Positions 1 to 13,084 of a DNA stretch of 64,000 nt are shown one piece after another. The stretch comes from Ulota crispa (taxonomy: Eukaryota > Streptophyta > Bryopsida > Orthotrichales > Orthotrichaceae): contig OY987246.1 in NCBI GenBank assembly GCA_963920765.1, positions 19,154,868-19,218,867 on the forward strand, given 5' to 3'. The notes under the pieces are model-generated. The model made no database searches and was not told the DNA's origin. It saw nothing but the letters and a program-made list of their open reading frames with translations. Both the position numbers and the translations under genes were made by a program. Numbering within the stretch: the stretch's first letter is position 1; every line of letters begins with the position of its first letter.

Positions 1-395
1 TGGTACTTTCTGTTTGCTCTGTATTGTCGTTGATGTGAATTATGTTAGTAGTTCTAGTGTTTCACCATTGTCTTTTTCGTATCTACTTTTAACCAAAATC
101 TCAACCCATCATGTTTTGTAGTTCTCATTATCACAAACCCTTATATAAATTTATGCATGTACATATACTACGTCTACGTTTGAATCTTTGATGATGATGT
201 CCAACTATCCTGAAAACTGTACACTCTCGTAGTAATATATTATGCATTTGATCATTTTAACTAGGGAACTGCCTATATGTACCACTCCATTTTTAGTAGT
301 CTAGCACACCTACTATATATGGTCAATTTTTTTAAAATTTACAATATTTAAATAGGTGTGAACTATATATGGTTAATATTTACAATATTTAAATA

Positions 396-649
396 GGTGT
401 GGACCATGGGAAAAATATCACTAATTTGAAAATACAACTTGACATAGAGGCTGTAACTTTAATTTTGTTTCTTTAGATTTAGATCTTGTCCACAATATCA
501 ATTAAAAAGTCTAAATTGTGCTTAGTTCAATACAATTTTTTAAATTGATACTATGAGTAAAATCAAGAGCCCAAAAATCAAATCAAAATTGCAACTTCTA
601 TGTCAAGTTCTATTTTCAAATTAGTGATGTTTTGCTTGTGGTCCACACC
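396..649. repeat. Foldback MITE with GGTGTGGACCA termini
   Basis: The ends GGTGTGGACCA and TGGTCCACACC are inverted, and about 45 bases next to each (417-460 and 588-627) are also inverted with few mismatches, so the whole unit folds into a hairpin. No clear target duplication is seen. Just upstream, 318-395 carries two imperfect direct copies of a short AT-rich stretch that includes the same GGTGTG end. Confidence 0.75.
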
Positions 650-1870
650 AGCAGTAATAAATTTGGCTAAATTTTGCAAAATTTATATCTCAAATCTGGT
701 AGCTCTAAAATTGTATTGTAAAAACAAAGAGGAAATTTTAAAACGTAACCAAAGTCCCAAGATGCAAAACTACCTTTGAGGTGAGATTCGATTTGATGTG
801 TTGCCCTATTGTTGATGGGACCTCAAATTAAGAAAACTTGAGTAGCCATCAATCATATTTGATTTCCCCCCACCTAGCTATAATGCAAAGTGTAAATGCA
901 CTATTTATGCACTTGCCCTCTCTCAAACGAGTGCTTGTAGTTATTGTGTTATGGCAAGGTTTGATGCTTGTACAAATGTACTAAATAGTTTTTTAGTGGC
1001 TTCTTGACAAAATTGTTAATGTGCACTTTGCAACTGTCCAAGTTTAGCATTATAACTAACAAAATAAAATAACTATTGAAGATTGATGTTAGACATTACC
1101 AATTCACGTAACTAAAGAATATATGAACAAAACTCAAAAGTTGCCATTTATAACCTAATAGTCTGCCATGCATGTAGCTAAAAGTTCTTAGGCAAGAAAA
1201 AATTTGTAAACAAAATACTAAATTATATGAGAAAATATTATAACCTGCACACTACTTAAATTCAAGGTGAGCTGCAAAAAAATCAACCTATAACCCATGT
1301 CTTTGGCAAGTAAAGATAAAAACAAAAAACAGGCCATATATACTATGTGATCTGCACAAATCATCAAGAAGATCATGAAGTCAAGCAAGTTCCTAAATTG
1401 GCCTAAATATATAGGATTCAAAGTTTAGTTTTTATAGATTCGAAATCCACACACTGTCCATTACTCACAAAATGACCAACTTTTAAGGGAAATTCGAATT
1501 TCACATGCTAAAATTTAGCACTTCTCATTTTCAAACTTGCTTTTCATTGGCATGAAGCTTGTTAATGTATTGTAGAATTCTATAATCAAAATTTTTATCA
1601 ATTTTTATCCGGTGGTTTCAAGTTTCAACCGATTTTAAAGTTAGTAGTTGTCACTGGAAAAGTAATCACGACCATCAGTAATTCGGATGATTGCCATTTA
1701 TCTTATTGTGATTTGTGTATGATTCAATAAATGTGCTAAAGAATTTGTATCTCAATAAATGTTAGTTTATTAACATCACAATTTATCTTTAGGTGTCAAA
1801 ATACATATAATGCATCTTTCATGCAATTCGATTGATCAATAGAGTAGGCCTTGATTGAAGCTATTTTATT
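650..1870. other. AT-rich intergenic stretch, nothing recognised
   Basis: I see no coding signal, long inverted repeat or RNA gene here. The short open frames are low-complexity and have no recognisable family. Confidence 0.6.
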
Positions 1871-2190
1871 GGGGAAATTACAACGAGGGGCACAAAAATG
1901 AAAATATTACAAATAAGGGTACGGTTTCAAAAAAACTGTAATAGGGGCACAAATTTAAGATCTCTTTACCAAAATTTTCCTATTTAGGATTGATTTGAAG
2001 ATGTCTCTAAGTTTTTTTGAAGTTGATTAACATTTGATGTGATGTATCCAAATTAGCCAATGTATAAACCAAAATTTTACAAAAAATTTACAAAAAAAAT
2101 TTGAAACTATGCCCCTATTTGTAATTATTCTGAAACTATGCCCCTATTTGTACTATTTTTCATTTTTGTGCACCTATTTGTAATTTCCCC
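1871..2190. mobile_element. Mutator-like MITE, GGGGAAATTACAA family, copy 1
   Basis: The left end GGGGAAATTACAA and right end TTGTAATTTCCCC are inverted. Each arm repeats the motif 'ACAAATAGGGGCA' two or three times. The flanks TATTTTATT (1862-1870) and TCTTTTATT (2191-2199) match at 8 of 9 bases, as expected for a 9-bp Mutator-type duplication. A second copy at 24755-25190 has a perfect 9-bp duplication. No coding capacity. Confidence 0.8.
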
Positions 2191-3390
2191 TCTTTTATTT
2201 AACCATTTAATGACCGGAATTCTTAAAATACACCATAAATCAAACACTATTTTGGTAGCCTTGTAGTAAAAAAATTAAATCATCAAATCTTAAATTTTTG
2301 TCATCTAAAATTTTGATTTCACTATCATAATTGTTCAAATGATATTTAAGTGAGTAAAATTTTGAGATCTACATTTTAGTAAGTATATAAGTTCTAGGCA
2401 TGCAAATCTAAGTAAATTTGAACTCAAAGGTCCAATTTTTTTAATAAACTACAAAATATGTATAGAGCGCCAAAAGATGGTGCGCATTGGGAGATGCATG
2501 CAACTTATTGGAATATATGTGGAAAACATCTTGAGATTTATGTTCCTCAACATATGAATATTTCTGTATTTTACGCACACATTTAGAATTACATGAACAC
2601 TCCAAATCTATCTAAATGTGACATATACAGTCTCACAATGAAAAGCTATTAGAAGCATCTCACAAATCCTGGTATTCTATAATTACATGCAAACTAGGAG
2701 TCCAAGACTACTGAATTAACCATCAATTGAGCTATTAAAATTACTCCAAGTGACCAATAATAAATTATGATTTCTGCATTTAGTTCAAGAAAATATATCT
2801 TTCTTTCAAATAAGGTTTTGTAAGTGCTTCTGTAGTTTTTGGACATTTGTATTCTTAATACAATGATTTTCAAATCCTTTCAACAAAAATCTAGTATGTA
2901 ATATCAAAGTATAACAAAGTTTTCCTTCTAAAGTAAACTTCTCATTTCAAAATTAACCTATAGCAATTGATAGTATAACACAAAAAATTGTAAAACCTTT
3001 CATAAACTAGAATGTCAAAGTTCTAATTGACTAAATCAGTTTGTATAACCTTATTTTAAGGATCTCACGATTTTTATTACAAAGTTTATTGATAGATGAT
3101 ACTTATTGCAACAATTTTTCTAATGAGACCCTATGCATGTATATTAAGAGATTCTTGTTATTTGCACCTTGGATTCATAACTTTTAAAAAACTACTTAGT
3201 GGTCAAATGTTATAATTTGGAGACCATATCTATTCAATTTTTGATACTTACTCTTTCAAACTATTTTGAGTCATATATAAGACTCAAGACTCTCCTATTG
3301 TGTGTCCAAATTTCATAGCATTTCTATTCTTACATAAAATGTCAAGAGGCTTATATTTTTAATATCTTGAATTATGCAACAATAAAACAA

Positions 3391-3930
3391 AGGAATTGCT
3401 AAAGCTACACCCAAAATTGCTAATGCACAAGTCCTAAATGACTAAGTGACAATGACTAAACCATGACTGTACAGTCATTTTACAGTCATTTTGTAATTGT
3501 TATATAATCATTGTAATCATTGTCACTTAGTCATTTAGGACCTATTTTTTTTACTAGTGATGCCACACCCCAAGGTGTGCTTTGAGCATGAACTATGAGA
3601 ATTCAATGATGATTTTTTTTAAAAGGATCAAAAGATTTGTTTCACCTTTATCATTCTAACGCTATATTCAAAAAATTGGAGGTGTTTGAATTCAAAACTA
3701 AAAGTACAAGGTTTTTAAAAATTTAAAGCAAAAATTCATAAAAATAATAGCAATGGTGCAATAAAAGTTCAACAAAAAATTGTAATTTTTTTCTTTTGTT
3801 CAAGAAGGTGGTAATGCCTTGATTGAACAAATGATGGACCACTTTATTAAAAATATATCATTAAATTTGCAAAAGGCATGCTTACAAGGGTGTGGTGTTA
3901 GCAGTTTTGGGTGTGGCTTTAATAATTTCC
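3391..3930. mobile_element. hAT-like MITE, AGGAATTGCTAAAGC family, copy 1, with a nested insertion
   Basis: Inverted ends (left AGGAATTGCTAAAGC, right GCTTTAATAATTTCC) are flanked by a perfect 8-bp duplication TAAAACAA at 3383-3390 and 3931-3938. The core matches the element at 5224-5649, including a shared 'ATCAAAAGATTTGTTTCACC'. A CACTA-like element is inserted at 3426-3559; without it the copy is about 400 bp. An 8-bp duplication suggests the hAT superfamily. The extra matching A would also allow a 9-bp reading. Confidence 0.8.
3426..3559. mobile_element. CACTA-like foldback MITE nested in a hAT-like MITE
   Basis: The right end ACTAGTG mirrors a CACTAGT-type terminus; the left end CACAAGTCC is slightly deleted. 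The arms TCCTAAATGACTAAGTGACA are inverted around a short core. The flanks are ATG at 3423-3425 and ATG at 3560-3562, a 3-bp duplication typical of CACTA elements. Removing it restores the host element's 'GCTAATGCCACACC', in line with its sister copy at 5224. Confidence 0.75.
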
Positions 3931-3999
3931 TAAAACAAATTTGAAAATTTTCTTTAATTTACACTTTATTTGCATAGATTTATATCAAAATCTTGACCC

Positions 4000-5215
4000 A
4001 TTCCATTATTATTAGCTTGGAGGGTTGACTTTCCAATTTTTAGTAAACTATGTGATATAAAAATAGGGTCAATTTTATTCATTGGAGATAAATTTCATGT
4101 CTTTTTTAGATTTACTATAGCGTTGGAAAAATATGTCTTGCTTCATTGTATGTAAAACTAGTGGGCCTGTGTACTTGCTGTTCCGGTGGAGGGCCATCAC
4201 GAGAGGAGGTCCTTGCAAAAAATCAACATGAAATTTGATCTGCATTCTTAGTTTTTGTCCCATCCCATGCCCATGGCCCCCCATCCAATGCCAGCTAGTA
4301 AGGCAAACAATTTAGTTACAAAAAATTTGGTTATAAATTAGTTTCTCAACCGCCTTACATTCTATTATTTTGACACCCAAACTACCCAACTAATAAAACC
4401 AAGCCTGTTATAGAAATAAGATAGGGTGATGTATAATCCTCAATTTTAGAATACTAGAAAAAAAGGTGGGAATTATAGGATTATCCTAAAAGAGTCTAGT
4501 ATGATGAGTGTAGGGTTTAGAGTTCATGAGCAATATGGATAAAAAATGGTTTTTTCTGTATAGGTTTTGGGTTGTAACAATTTAGGGTTTAGCAAAAAGC
4601 TGGCATTGTTGTGGAATCTTGAGAGTAGGGCTTGTGCTGGAGAGCACATTAGATTCTTTACAAGCTAGCTTCTTTACTCACTTTTATGCTAAGCTTACCA
4701 TTGCTCTTGCTAGCACTTAGAATTCTCAGATTTGAAATTGCTTTCTTGCTGTTGCGATTTTTCTCTCTTCGGATTATTTGAATGCATTGAAAGTGACGGC
4801 AAGGGTTCTGTGCAATTGAAGCTTCTCATCCTCCTCACAAAGATTTCCTCATAGAGCTGTACTTGCAATTGCGCAAGTGTGAGCTTAGTGGGGTTTGCGT
4901 TCAGGGTTGGATTTATTTTCTTTGTTGGCGTGTTCAATGTTGGATTTCCTTGGGAGGTGCAGTGAAAGGTAGCAGTAGAAAATTGTGTCTATACAAATGA
5001 TAAGGTACCTAAAAAATATTTGAGATAAAATTTATAATTTGGTTTTTATACCATAGGGTACAAAAATACCATGAGATGTCTTCAAACTACTATAGGGTAT
5101 AGAAAAACAGGTCCAATTAGAAAAATTAGACCTAGGATACTCCCTATTTATTCTTATTTTTGGCCAAAAGTATTAAGTGTTGCTACTTTGTGAATGGCAT
5201 ATTCAAAAAGCTCAA
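4000..5215. other. Intergenic stretch, no gene recognised
   Basis: Base composition rises slightly at 4600-4980. No splice-compatible series of exons and no known protein motif is visible on either strand. Confidence 0.5.
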
Positions 5216-5223
5216 TAATTTTA

Positions 5224-5462
5224 GGGAATTACTATTGCAACATCCTAAAGTGCTAACGAGACACCCCCTTTGAACATGAAAATGTGATTTTTATATGTGG
5301 ATTTTGCTAATTTTTTTATTTTGATCAAAAGATTTGTTTCACCTTTATCATTATAAGGCTATACTAAAAAAAATATAGGTGTGCTTAAATTTCATACTAA
5401 AAATATAAGACTTTTGAGTTACATAAAGCCAAAAGCTATCAAAAAATAGTTTTGGTGCAATA

Positions 5463-5514
<52 letters not shown>

Positions 5515-5649
5515 TTCCAAGGAGGTGATAATATTGTGATTGAATGAATGATGGACCACTTAATAAATCAAAAATAGCACTAAATTATCAAATTTCATGC
5601 TCAGAGGGGTGTCCCATTAGCAATTTAGGGTGTTGCTGTAGTAATTCCC
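5224..5649. mobile_element. hAT-like MITE, GGGAATTAC family, copy 2
   Basis: Inverted ends GGGAATTACTATTGCAAC and GTTGCTGTAGTAATTCCC are flanked by a perfect 8-bp duplication TAATTTTA (5216-5223 and 5650-5657). It is the uninterrupted sister of 3391-3930. A TA dinucleotide microsatellite lies inside it. Confidence 0.85.
5466..5512. repeat. (TA)n microsatellite
   Basis: More than 20 uninterrupted TA repeats inside the hAT-like MITE. Confidence 0.95.
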
Positions 5650-5659
5650 TAATTTTATA

Positions 5660-8436
5660 GACTTTACTAAATTTCTACAATAGATGTTGGTTAGCTTTAG
5701 GTGGCTGTCATTTAATTTTGAAAATTGGTGGGTCTTGCTTTGAGCCCTTTGTTTTTCGTTCTAGCTATTTAGGGTTCACGGTTCAACTTGGGGTGTGGGA
5801 ATTGCTCAATTTGTCTTTTCTGTTGTCTTTGTTGTTTGGCTGCTATTCAAAAATATTTCTCACATCTTATTTTGCACACTATGAAGACATGTACATTGGA
5901 TCAAATAATGTAGGTTAAAGTAAAGTTAATATCAAAAAGAATATCTATATCATTCATATTAATCATGTAGAAAGGACCTAAACCTAAAGTTCAATTTATA
6001 GCATTCAATATTGTGATATCTTCCTAGTAAATGAATGTCACTGACAACTTTTATATAGAAGATATAATAGTAGTATTCAATACACTTTTTTGCTAAGTTA
6101 TAGTTGAAACTTGAAAGTAGTCAATATTGGGGGGGGGAAGATTGAAAAAAGTTTATTGCCTAAAAAAATGTGGGTAGAATTTTTTGTTTTATCTAATTTA
6201 TTATGTCATTTATTCATATCAATTTAGAATTATAACTAATGCAAGCACCTTCTTTAATAACCCAAAGTAGGAAAGTACATAATGATAGCATATTTAAAAA
6301 AATAAAAATAAAAAACTAATAGCCCCCTAAAAAATACTTGGTGTTTGCACCTATCCCCTTATTTTTTTACAGAGACCCCAGCCCCCAAGTGGATTTCTTA
6401 TCTTCTTCTGCCAACAACAATGGTGGATGTTGGCATTACCACTCAGTTCTTTGTGCAATTCTCGACAGTAAGAGCTTGGGTTCACGCTCTGATTTATGTG
6501 CTTTCCTTTGCCCAATTTTCTTCCTTTCTTCTTTTCTTCTCCATTTTAGGGTTCAGTGCTTTGAAGCTTGTCATTTGTTGTTTTGTGTGTATGCATGTGG
6601 TTGAGGGTAATCTGAATATTTAGGAATGGGTTAGGGTTTAGGAAGGCTGCTTTGTATACGGTTTGAGGGACTTGCTATGTGTTAAATTCTATGCTATTTC
6701 TTGTGGGCCAAAATCTTGTATTAACCCATTGTATTCACATAATTTTTTCTTATGATATTTTTGTATTTGTAAAAAAAATAGGGTCTGAAAAATTAGGTCA
6801 TATAATCATTTAGAACTAAGCATAGGGTATCCTAATTTACATGAAAATAGTTTTTTTTCTAAAGAAAGGGAGGAAGAAATTACTTTAAAAAATCTAAATT
6901 CCCCTCATTTAATTACCCCATTATTGCAGGTGGTATCCAATTGTAAAGGGGTGTGACCCCCCCCCCCAAGGTTAGTAGTGATAAATAAGGATATGGTTTT
7001 TTTTCTTAGATGCTTTGGGAATAAGTAACATTGAAATTTGTTTTAAGAATAGTTTTAGGAAATTTTGGATAGATGCCTTTACATTTTGCAAAAATTTGAT
7101 TGATACCTTTTTTTTGTGTGGAAATTTTAGGTATATTCTTGTAGGTGTCTTAGAGAGGGGGTAATTACCAATATTGTATTAGCCATATTTTTAATAAAAT
7201 TAGTGGCTTGCATGCTTGCATAGCAACAACATAATGTGCACCTAGTGTAGCTTGCAAGAGCTACCTTGACTTTACTATTTATCATATTAGGAGTGGCATT
7301 TAACATTTATGTGCACAAAGTACGCAATTTTGACGCTACAATGCATGTATGCCAAAGGTGTTTGATGCAAAATGGAAAGAATTTCACAATGTTGTAATCA
7401 AGGTTGTGATTGCCAAAATTCTACCAAAAATAATTGGAATGTATTATGGACTCAAGTATGGGGGGCATTCTAATTTAGAGTTGAAGCTATCTTTAAGCTA
7501 AAACTTCTAAAAGGACTTAAAACATTTAATTCATTGCCTTTAACAAGGTTTCAAAATTTCTTAAATACCAAAATTGGGTACCTTGGGTATTTAGGGGATA
7601 AACAAAAAGTATTGACAATGATTCATTTGGAGATCATATATATACGCAATTGGATGTGCTCATTAGTGCTTATCAATGAAATTGAAATATATGATTTTTA
7701 TTTCTTTCAAAATTTGATTAAGGCATGAAAGCCAATAATTTTTACAAGTCATTTTCCTTACATGAATAATTTGAAGTTAAAAATGTGATTATTTTAATGA
7801 TTTTTATAACTTAATATCTTTTTAAACTTGATTTTCAACAATTATGATAGTTGTTAACCACAATGGATAAAAAACCCCCAAGAGTTTGATAATAAGTGTT
7901 GACTGTTAACAGCCTAAATTCTTCAAGTAATGAAGTTTCTAAACATCAATTATAAATAACTATATCATATGTTGATCCTAATGGTTTTTTTTACAAGTAA
8001 AACTTAGTCATTTTAGTTTTCAAAATGCATACATTTCAATTTTCAAAAGTAGCATCACATTCTAACAACCAAAAACACCCTTCTCTCTAATGTTGATATT
8101 AGAACCAATTCAAACATTCACCATTATGTAAGTAAGCAAGATCAAAATAAGGATCAATTATCATCCTTCATATAGTCAAACTCAATCCAATTTGCATAAA
8201 AAATGCAATAAAATTTTAACTTAATTCACATATAAATCAAAAATCTTGAAAATGTTGGTTCCACCTATAAGCAACATATCTTCTTCCACTCAAATGTTGA
8301 GCACATTTTTGTTCTTCTTTTTGTTAAAGTGAGCTTATGGTTATTAGAAAGCTAATTGGAAGGCGCACAATCTCACTAGTAATTTGCTTCAAAACCTACC
8401 TTGTCATTTTGATATCCTCCTTCAAAGTTGTTGCTC
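5660..8436. other. AT-rich intergenic stretch, no gene recognised
   Basis: It contains homopolymer runs (G at about 6130, C at about 6960). A slightly more balanced patch at 6340-6620 has two overlapping frames with pyrimidine-rich codons but no recognisable domain. I see no inverted-repeat element here. Confidence 0.5.
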
Positions 8437-8440
8437 TTAA

Positions 8441-8511
8441 CCCTTTAGGGCCAAGGCAACCAAAATTGGTCAATTTTAGCACTGGATCCAAGGCGCTCTG
8501 GCCCTAAAGGG
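8441..8511. mobile_element. Minimal TTAA-flanked element (71 bp)
   Basis: TTAA at 8437-8440 and 8512-8515 brackets inverted ends CCCTTTAGGGCC and GGCCCTAAAGGG. The unit is little more than two termini back to back. It belongs to the TTAA/CCCCTAAA family seen throughout the window. Confidence 0.75.
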
Positions 8512-8965
8512 TTAATTTCTTGACAGCAACATATGTTTCTCCATTCAAATGCTCATCATAGCTTTTTTCCGGCTTCATTTGAAGTGAACTTAGGGTTGTT
8601 AAAAAACCAATTTAGAGGTGCATGATTTCATCAAAAATCATATCTAAAATTATTGTAGTCTTCCCAATTTCCTTTGCCAAAGTTGTTGCTCCTAATTTAG
8701 GTTCAACTCTTATCTCTAATGGATAAAAAAAAATCTGATCAGCAACTGGGCCAAGTTTCAATAGTTTTCCAAACTCCCAAAAAGATCTATTGATTTTTGA
8801 AATTTATTATCCTCCAAAACTCTAAAACTAACTTACACCCTTACACATACTCTTGCACACAAAAGAAAGTCCAAAACCTAATCTCCCACCCTAACAATCA
8901 GATCTAGATTTGAAGTTTCATCTACAAAACTTTAACCCTACTCTAATTTATTGCAAAATGCACCA

Positions 8966-9222
8966 TTAGCAAAATTTTGAGCCCTCTAAAAGGCCCCTAA
9001 CTCCACATGGGAAGTGTGCATATAGAGAAAAAAGTTGCCATTTTTGACTATCAAAATTTGTCATTTCTGACATCTGCAAGCAGTCAAATCATGTGGCACG
9101 GCGGTTCTAGTAATTTTTTTTTTAATTTTTTAATTTTTATTTATTTACTGTTTTTTTTCACTTCCGTTAGGTAGCGTGGCACGGTTTTTTAAGGGCCCTC
9201 TGGAGGGCTCAGAATTTTGCTA
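8966..9222. repeat. Foldback MITE with TTAGCAAAATTTTGAGCCCTC termini, copy 1
   Basis: The left arm at 8966-8987 is inverted relative to 9204-9225 (GAGGGCTCAGAATTTTGCTAA). The same termini occur at 35772-36152. The superfamily is unresolved because I could not define a target duplication. Confidence 0.7.
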
Positions 9223-9749
9223 ATGTAGATTGACATCAAATGCACTACTTTGTTGTAAAATGCATTGCTATACAGTGAATTGCACTAACTATTTGCATTC
9301 CACATCTAACTTAAAATACCTTCCACTATGTTTGTATCTTAGTGCTTCTTCTAACTCTACTAATTTGTTTTGTGTTTTTGTTAATTGATATTATCGATTT
9401 CTAATTTCTTTCTAATGAAAATCCCTCTTTATAATATTTTGTTTTGGATCTCTCTACTTTGTACTTAGCCCTCTCATTTCATTTTGTCAAAAAATATTTT
9501 TATTAATCTATGTTAATGCTTCAAGCTCCTAAATAATGTTTTAATTATCCAATGTTAAGTAGCCAGTCAATATGATAGCTATCAATGGCCTATATTTTAA
9601 TCGGAAAATTGGTTTTAAACATGAAACTAATTTGAATTCTTTGAATGGTCAAAATATTGCAAAAGCAACCTCTACTGATCTTCATTAAACAAACTCTAAA
9701 AAACCAGTGCAAGAATCTAGAAGAGGGACTTAAGTACTCTTTCTTTAAC

Positions 9750-10480
9750 CCCTAAAGGATCACTTGTCCCTACATGGATCAAATGGGATTTTGGGCATGT
9801 ACTTATGGCTAAACTACTTTGTGTAATTTTTTGAAGTTTTTATGAAAGAATGGGAATTCAAAGATATGTGTGGGCATTTAATTTTAACCTCATTCCGACA
9901 TTTATTGAAGAAGTTAAAAATGAATTTATGAGAATTTTAGTTTGGCAAGCAGCCCAAAAAATTCTTTAAAAATTGCATTTGCTTAAAATAAAAATTTGAG
10001 GTTAGTTCTTTAGACTTATGTATATGTGTGAAGCATTGAATCATTCAATTCTAATTGATGAGATAAAAGTTATGAGAAGTTTTACTTTGCGGGTAGGTGT
10101 GGAAAATCTCAAAACTATGTCTACATGCAAACTAAAATTTCTCATAACTTTTATCTCATCAATTAGAATTGAATGATTCAATGCTTCTCACATACACATA
10201 AGTCTAAAGAACTAACCTCAAATTTTTATTTTTAAAAAATGCAATTTTTAAAGAAGTTTTTGGGCTGCCCGCTGAACAAAAATTCTCATAAATTCATTTT
10301 TAACCTCTTCAATAAATGTCAGAATGAGGTAAAAATTAGATGCCCACATGGATCTTTGAATTCCCCATCTTCCATAAAAGCTTCAAAAAATTACACAAAG
10401 TAGTTTAGCCATAAGTACATACCCAAAATCCCATTTGTCCACGCATTTGTCCCTTGTAGGGACAAGTGGTCCTTTACGGG
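9750..10480. mobile_element. Large TTAA-flanked foldback element (731 bp)
   Basis: TTAA at 9746-9749 and 10481-10484 brackets the element. The ends CCCCTAAAGGATCACTTGTCC and GGACAAGTGGTCCTTTACGGG are inverted, and the arms stay complementary for about 330 bases each, meeting near 10100. A related half-copy lies at about 12150-12530. There is no open frame of note. The right TTAA is shared with the next element. Confidence 0.85.
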
Positions 10481-10484
10481 TTAA

Positions 10485-10736
10485 GGTACTGTATAGTGGC
10501 CTACCAAAAAAATTGTTGCACTATGTTTTTTATCAACCTCCTCAAGTAAAGTAAAACAATTTTTATGGTAGAAAATACATACCCAAATCACACCTATGGT
10601 CATGACACTTCTCAATAAGCAGCTTGATAAAGTAAAAAAGCAACATGCTGATTGTTTTTGTTGTTGAAGATGACCTTGAAAAAGCTGTAATATTGGAAAT
10701 ACGACAACATTAATGGTAGGCCACTCTACAGTACCT
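10485..10736. repeat. Short inverted-repeat element, GGTACTGTATAGTGGCCTACC
   Basis: The ends at 10485-10509 and 10715-10736 are inverted (right end GGTAGGCCACTCTACAGTACC). It directly abuts the preceding TTAA element and the following foldback. Confidence 0.65.
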
Positions 10737-11590
10737 GGTAGTATAGCTATGTAATGCATGTTTTGGCATTCCCAACAAGTTTGTATAACAAAAAGTATAA
10801 ATGGTATTATGAACTCATATTGTTGGTATATGATTCTCATGCAATCCCAATCAACCATACCAAATTTTGGTTACTAAAAACAAAATTCCTATTTTTGGTA
10901 TATTATTTTGTGTCAAAATCATGGTTTTACAAGAAAGTTGATTAAAAAACATTGGTGATGAATTTTTGAGATTTGATTGCATGGATGTGTTGGAGACATC
11001 CGAGCACACATCTTTCCTTCTAACAAGCATCTTCAACATGTTCAAAATTCTTTCAATGGACACTTGAATGCTGGAGTGATCATGACCAAATTTAGTAAGA
11101 TAGATATTTCTTTATGGTAATTAGATTGTGCTACTTGACTCATACATTATGATTGAGCTTGTACCTTTGAACAATGGTATGTTTATTTTGCCAAAAGTTA
11201 TTAAAACATTTGGGATATTTAGTTTACTAAATTTAGTCATGATTACACTAATGTTCAAGTCTCTATTGGAAGAATTTTGAACTTTTTGAAGATGTATTTG
11301 TTACAAGGAAAGATGTGTGCACGGAGGTTTCCAACACATCCATGCAATCAAATCTCAAAAATTCATCACCAATGTTTTTTAATCAACTTTCTTGTAAAAC
11401 CTTGATTTTGACACAAAACCATTTACCAAAAATAAGATTTTTGCTTTTAGTAACCAAAATTTGGTATGGTTGATTGGGATTGCATGAGAATCATATACCA
11501 ACAATATGAGATTATGATACCATTTTTTTTTTTGTTATACAAACTTATTGGGAATGCCAAAAAATGCATTACATAACTATACTACTTGGT
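10737..11590. repeat. Large foldback, arms of about 290 bp
   Basis: The arm starting GTAGTATAGCTATGTAATGC (about 10738) is inverted relative to the arm ending GCATTACATAACTATACTAC (about 11584). Complementarity continues inward to about 11025 and from about 11305, leaving a loop of roughly 280 bases. The short open frames within are products of the palindrome. A transcript would form a very long hairpin. Confidence 0.85.
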
Positions 11591-12150
11591 GCTGTACATG
11601 ACATATATCAATTTACATATACCATCTAGTCAAAGAGCAACTAAACACTTCAAATACACATGCCTGAGCATATGGTAGGCCTCTCTAATTTGTGCATTCC
11701 ATAAATAGATGCACAAATTAACAAATTAACTTTGAGGAGTATGCACATATTAAGCCCACTTTTCCATTACTGAAAAAAACTGCATCAGCATGTGGCACAG
11801 CATTAAGGTTGCCTACTCAAGTGAACCAGCTTTAATTGTATCATTGGATGGTTGTAGCAATATTGCAACTATGTTTCAAGAAGCTTGGAAGATTGTTGAA
11901 GGCCGCTTTGAGCCACTACACAACTTTTGAGGCGGCATAGCCACCATGTTCCCTAACATGGCCACAGTTGAATCCGGCTTCTTTGTTCTTAATAAACTTT
12001 CAAAGGATGACCATTGTAAATTGTTGACTGAGTGCAAGCAATTCCATGCCTTGTCATAGTTAATTTGATTTCAAATATGTGTATAACAAAGCTTAGTTTG
12101 TTAATTTGTGACAAAATGTAAATTAGAGAGGCCTAGCATACGGTGCTTGA

Positions 12151-13084
12151 CCCCTAAAGACCCAGTTGTCCCCTCAAGGGACAGTTGAGATTTCGGGCAT
12201 GTACCTATAGCAAATCTAATTTTTGTGATTTTTTTAAACTTTTATTGAAGGTGGGGAATTCCAAGACCTACCCGGGAATCTAATTTTTTTGTCATTTTGA
12301 CATTTGACCAAGAAGATATGCAAGAATTTCTGCTGCTCAGGGGAGGGAGGGCAATCCGGGCAGCCCAAAAACTTCTTAAAAATTTATGTTTTCTAAAAAT
12401 AGAAATCTGAAATCGGTTCTTTAGATTTTTTTATATGTGGGAAGCTTTGAATCATTCAACTTCACTCAATGAGATGAAAGTTATGAGATGTTTTAGTTTG
12501 TGGGCAAATATGGATTCTCTACTCTAAAATAAACTTTGAAGTCCTTTAATTACCACAATTTTCAATATTTTGGAAAAATAATTAAACCTAAGGAAGTAAA
12601 TTGTTTATCACAACATTATCACCGTTGGGATTTTCATTTTTTCGTTTTAATAATTAAATTCTTAACAATTTAGTGATTTGACTCATTCTCTACTTCTTTT
12701 TACTTACTATTTTCCCCCATGTGTTGTATAGTTCCAAATGATTTGAAAATTCTCCCACACATATCTTACTTGGTCTGCTACATGGAAAAAACAAACCTCA
12801 ACTTTGTGTAGAGTAATTTTTTTTCATGTAAGTGTGGACAAAGGCTTTTGAATTTTTTTGGACATCACAAAAAAAAACCTTCTTTTTCACTTTAGATGTA
12901 AATATCTCCCTTCTCTCCATCTAGAATGACCTGATTTTTTTCTACAAGGACCTCTTCTAGTCTAAGGCAAGATCCTACGGTTGGATTTGCAAAACAAACT
13001 TTATTTCCTACTTTTCTACTCATTCCCCCAAAGTGGTAGTTAACAGTGACTTTCACTGGAAAAAACTGCTTGGGCCTGTAGGGG
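12151..13084. mobile_element. TTAA-family element, degenerate left flank
   Basis: The left terminus CCCCTAAAGACCCAGTTGTCC follows TTGA (a one-base variant of TTAA), and the right terminus GGGCCTGTAGGGG precedes TTAA at 13085-13088. The left 400 bases resemble the arm of the element at 9750-10480. No coding capacity. Confidence 0.6.

Noticed and set aside
10481..10858. Minus-strand 125-codon open frame
   Set aside because: It lies within inverted-repeat elements and is interrupted in the mirror arm; no family.
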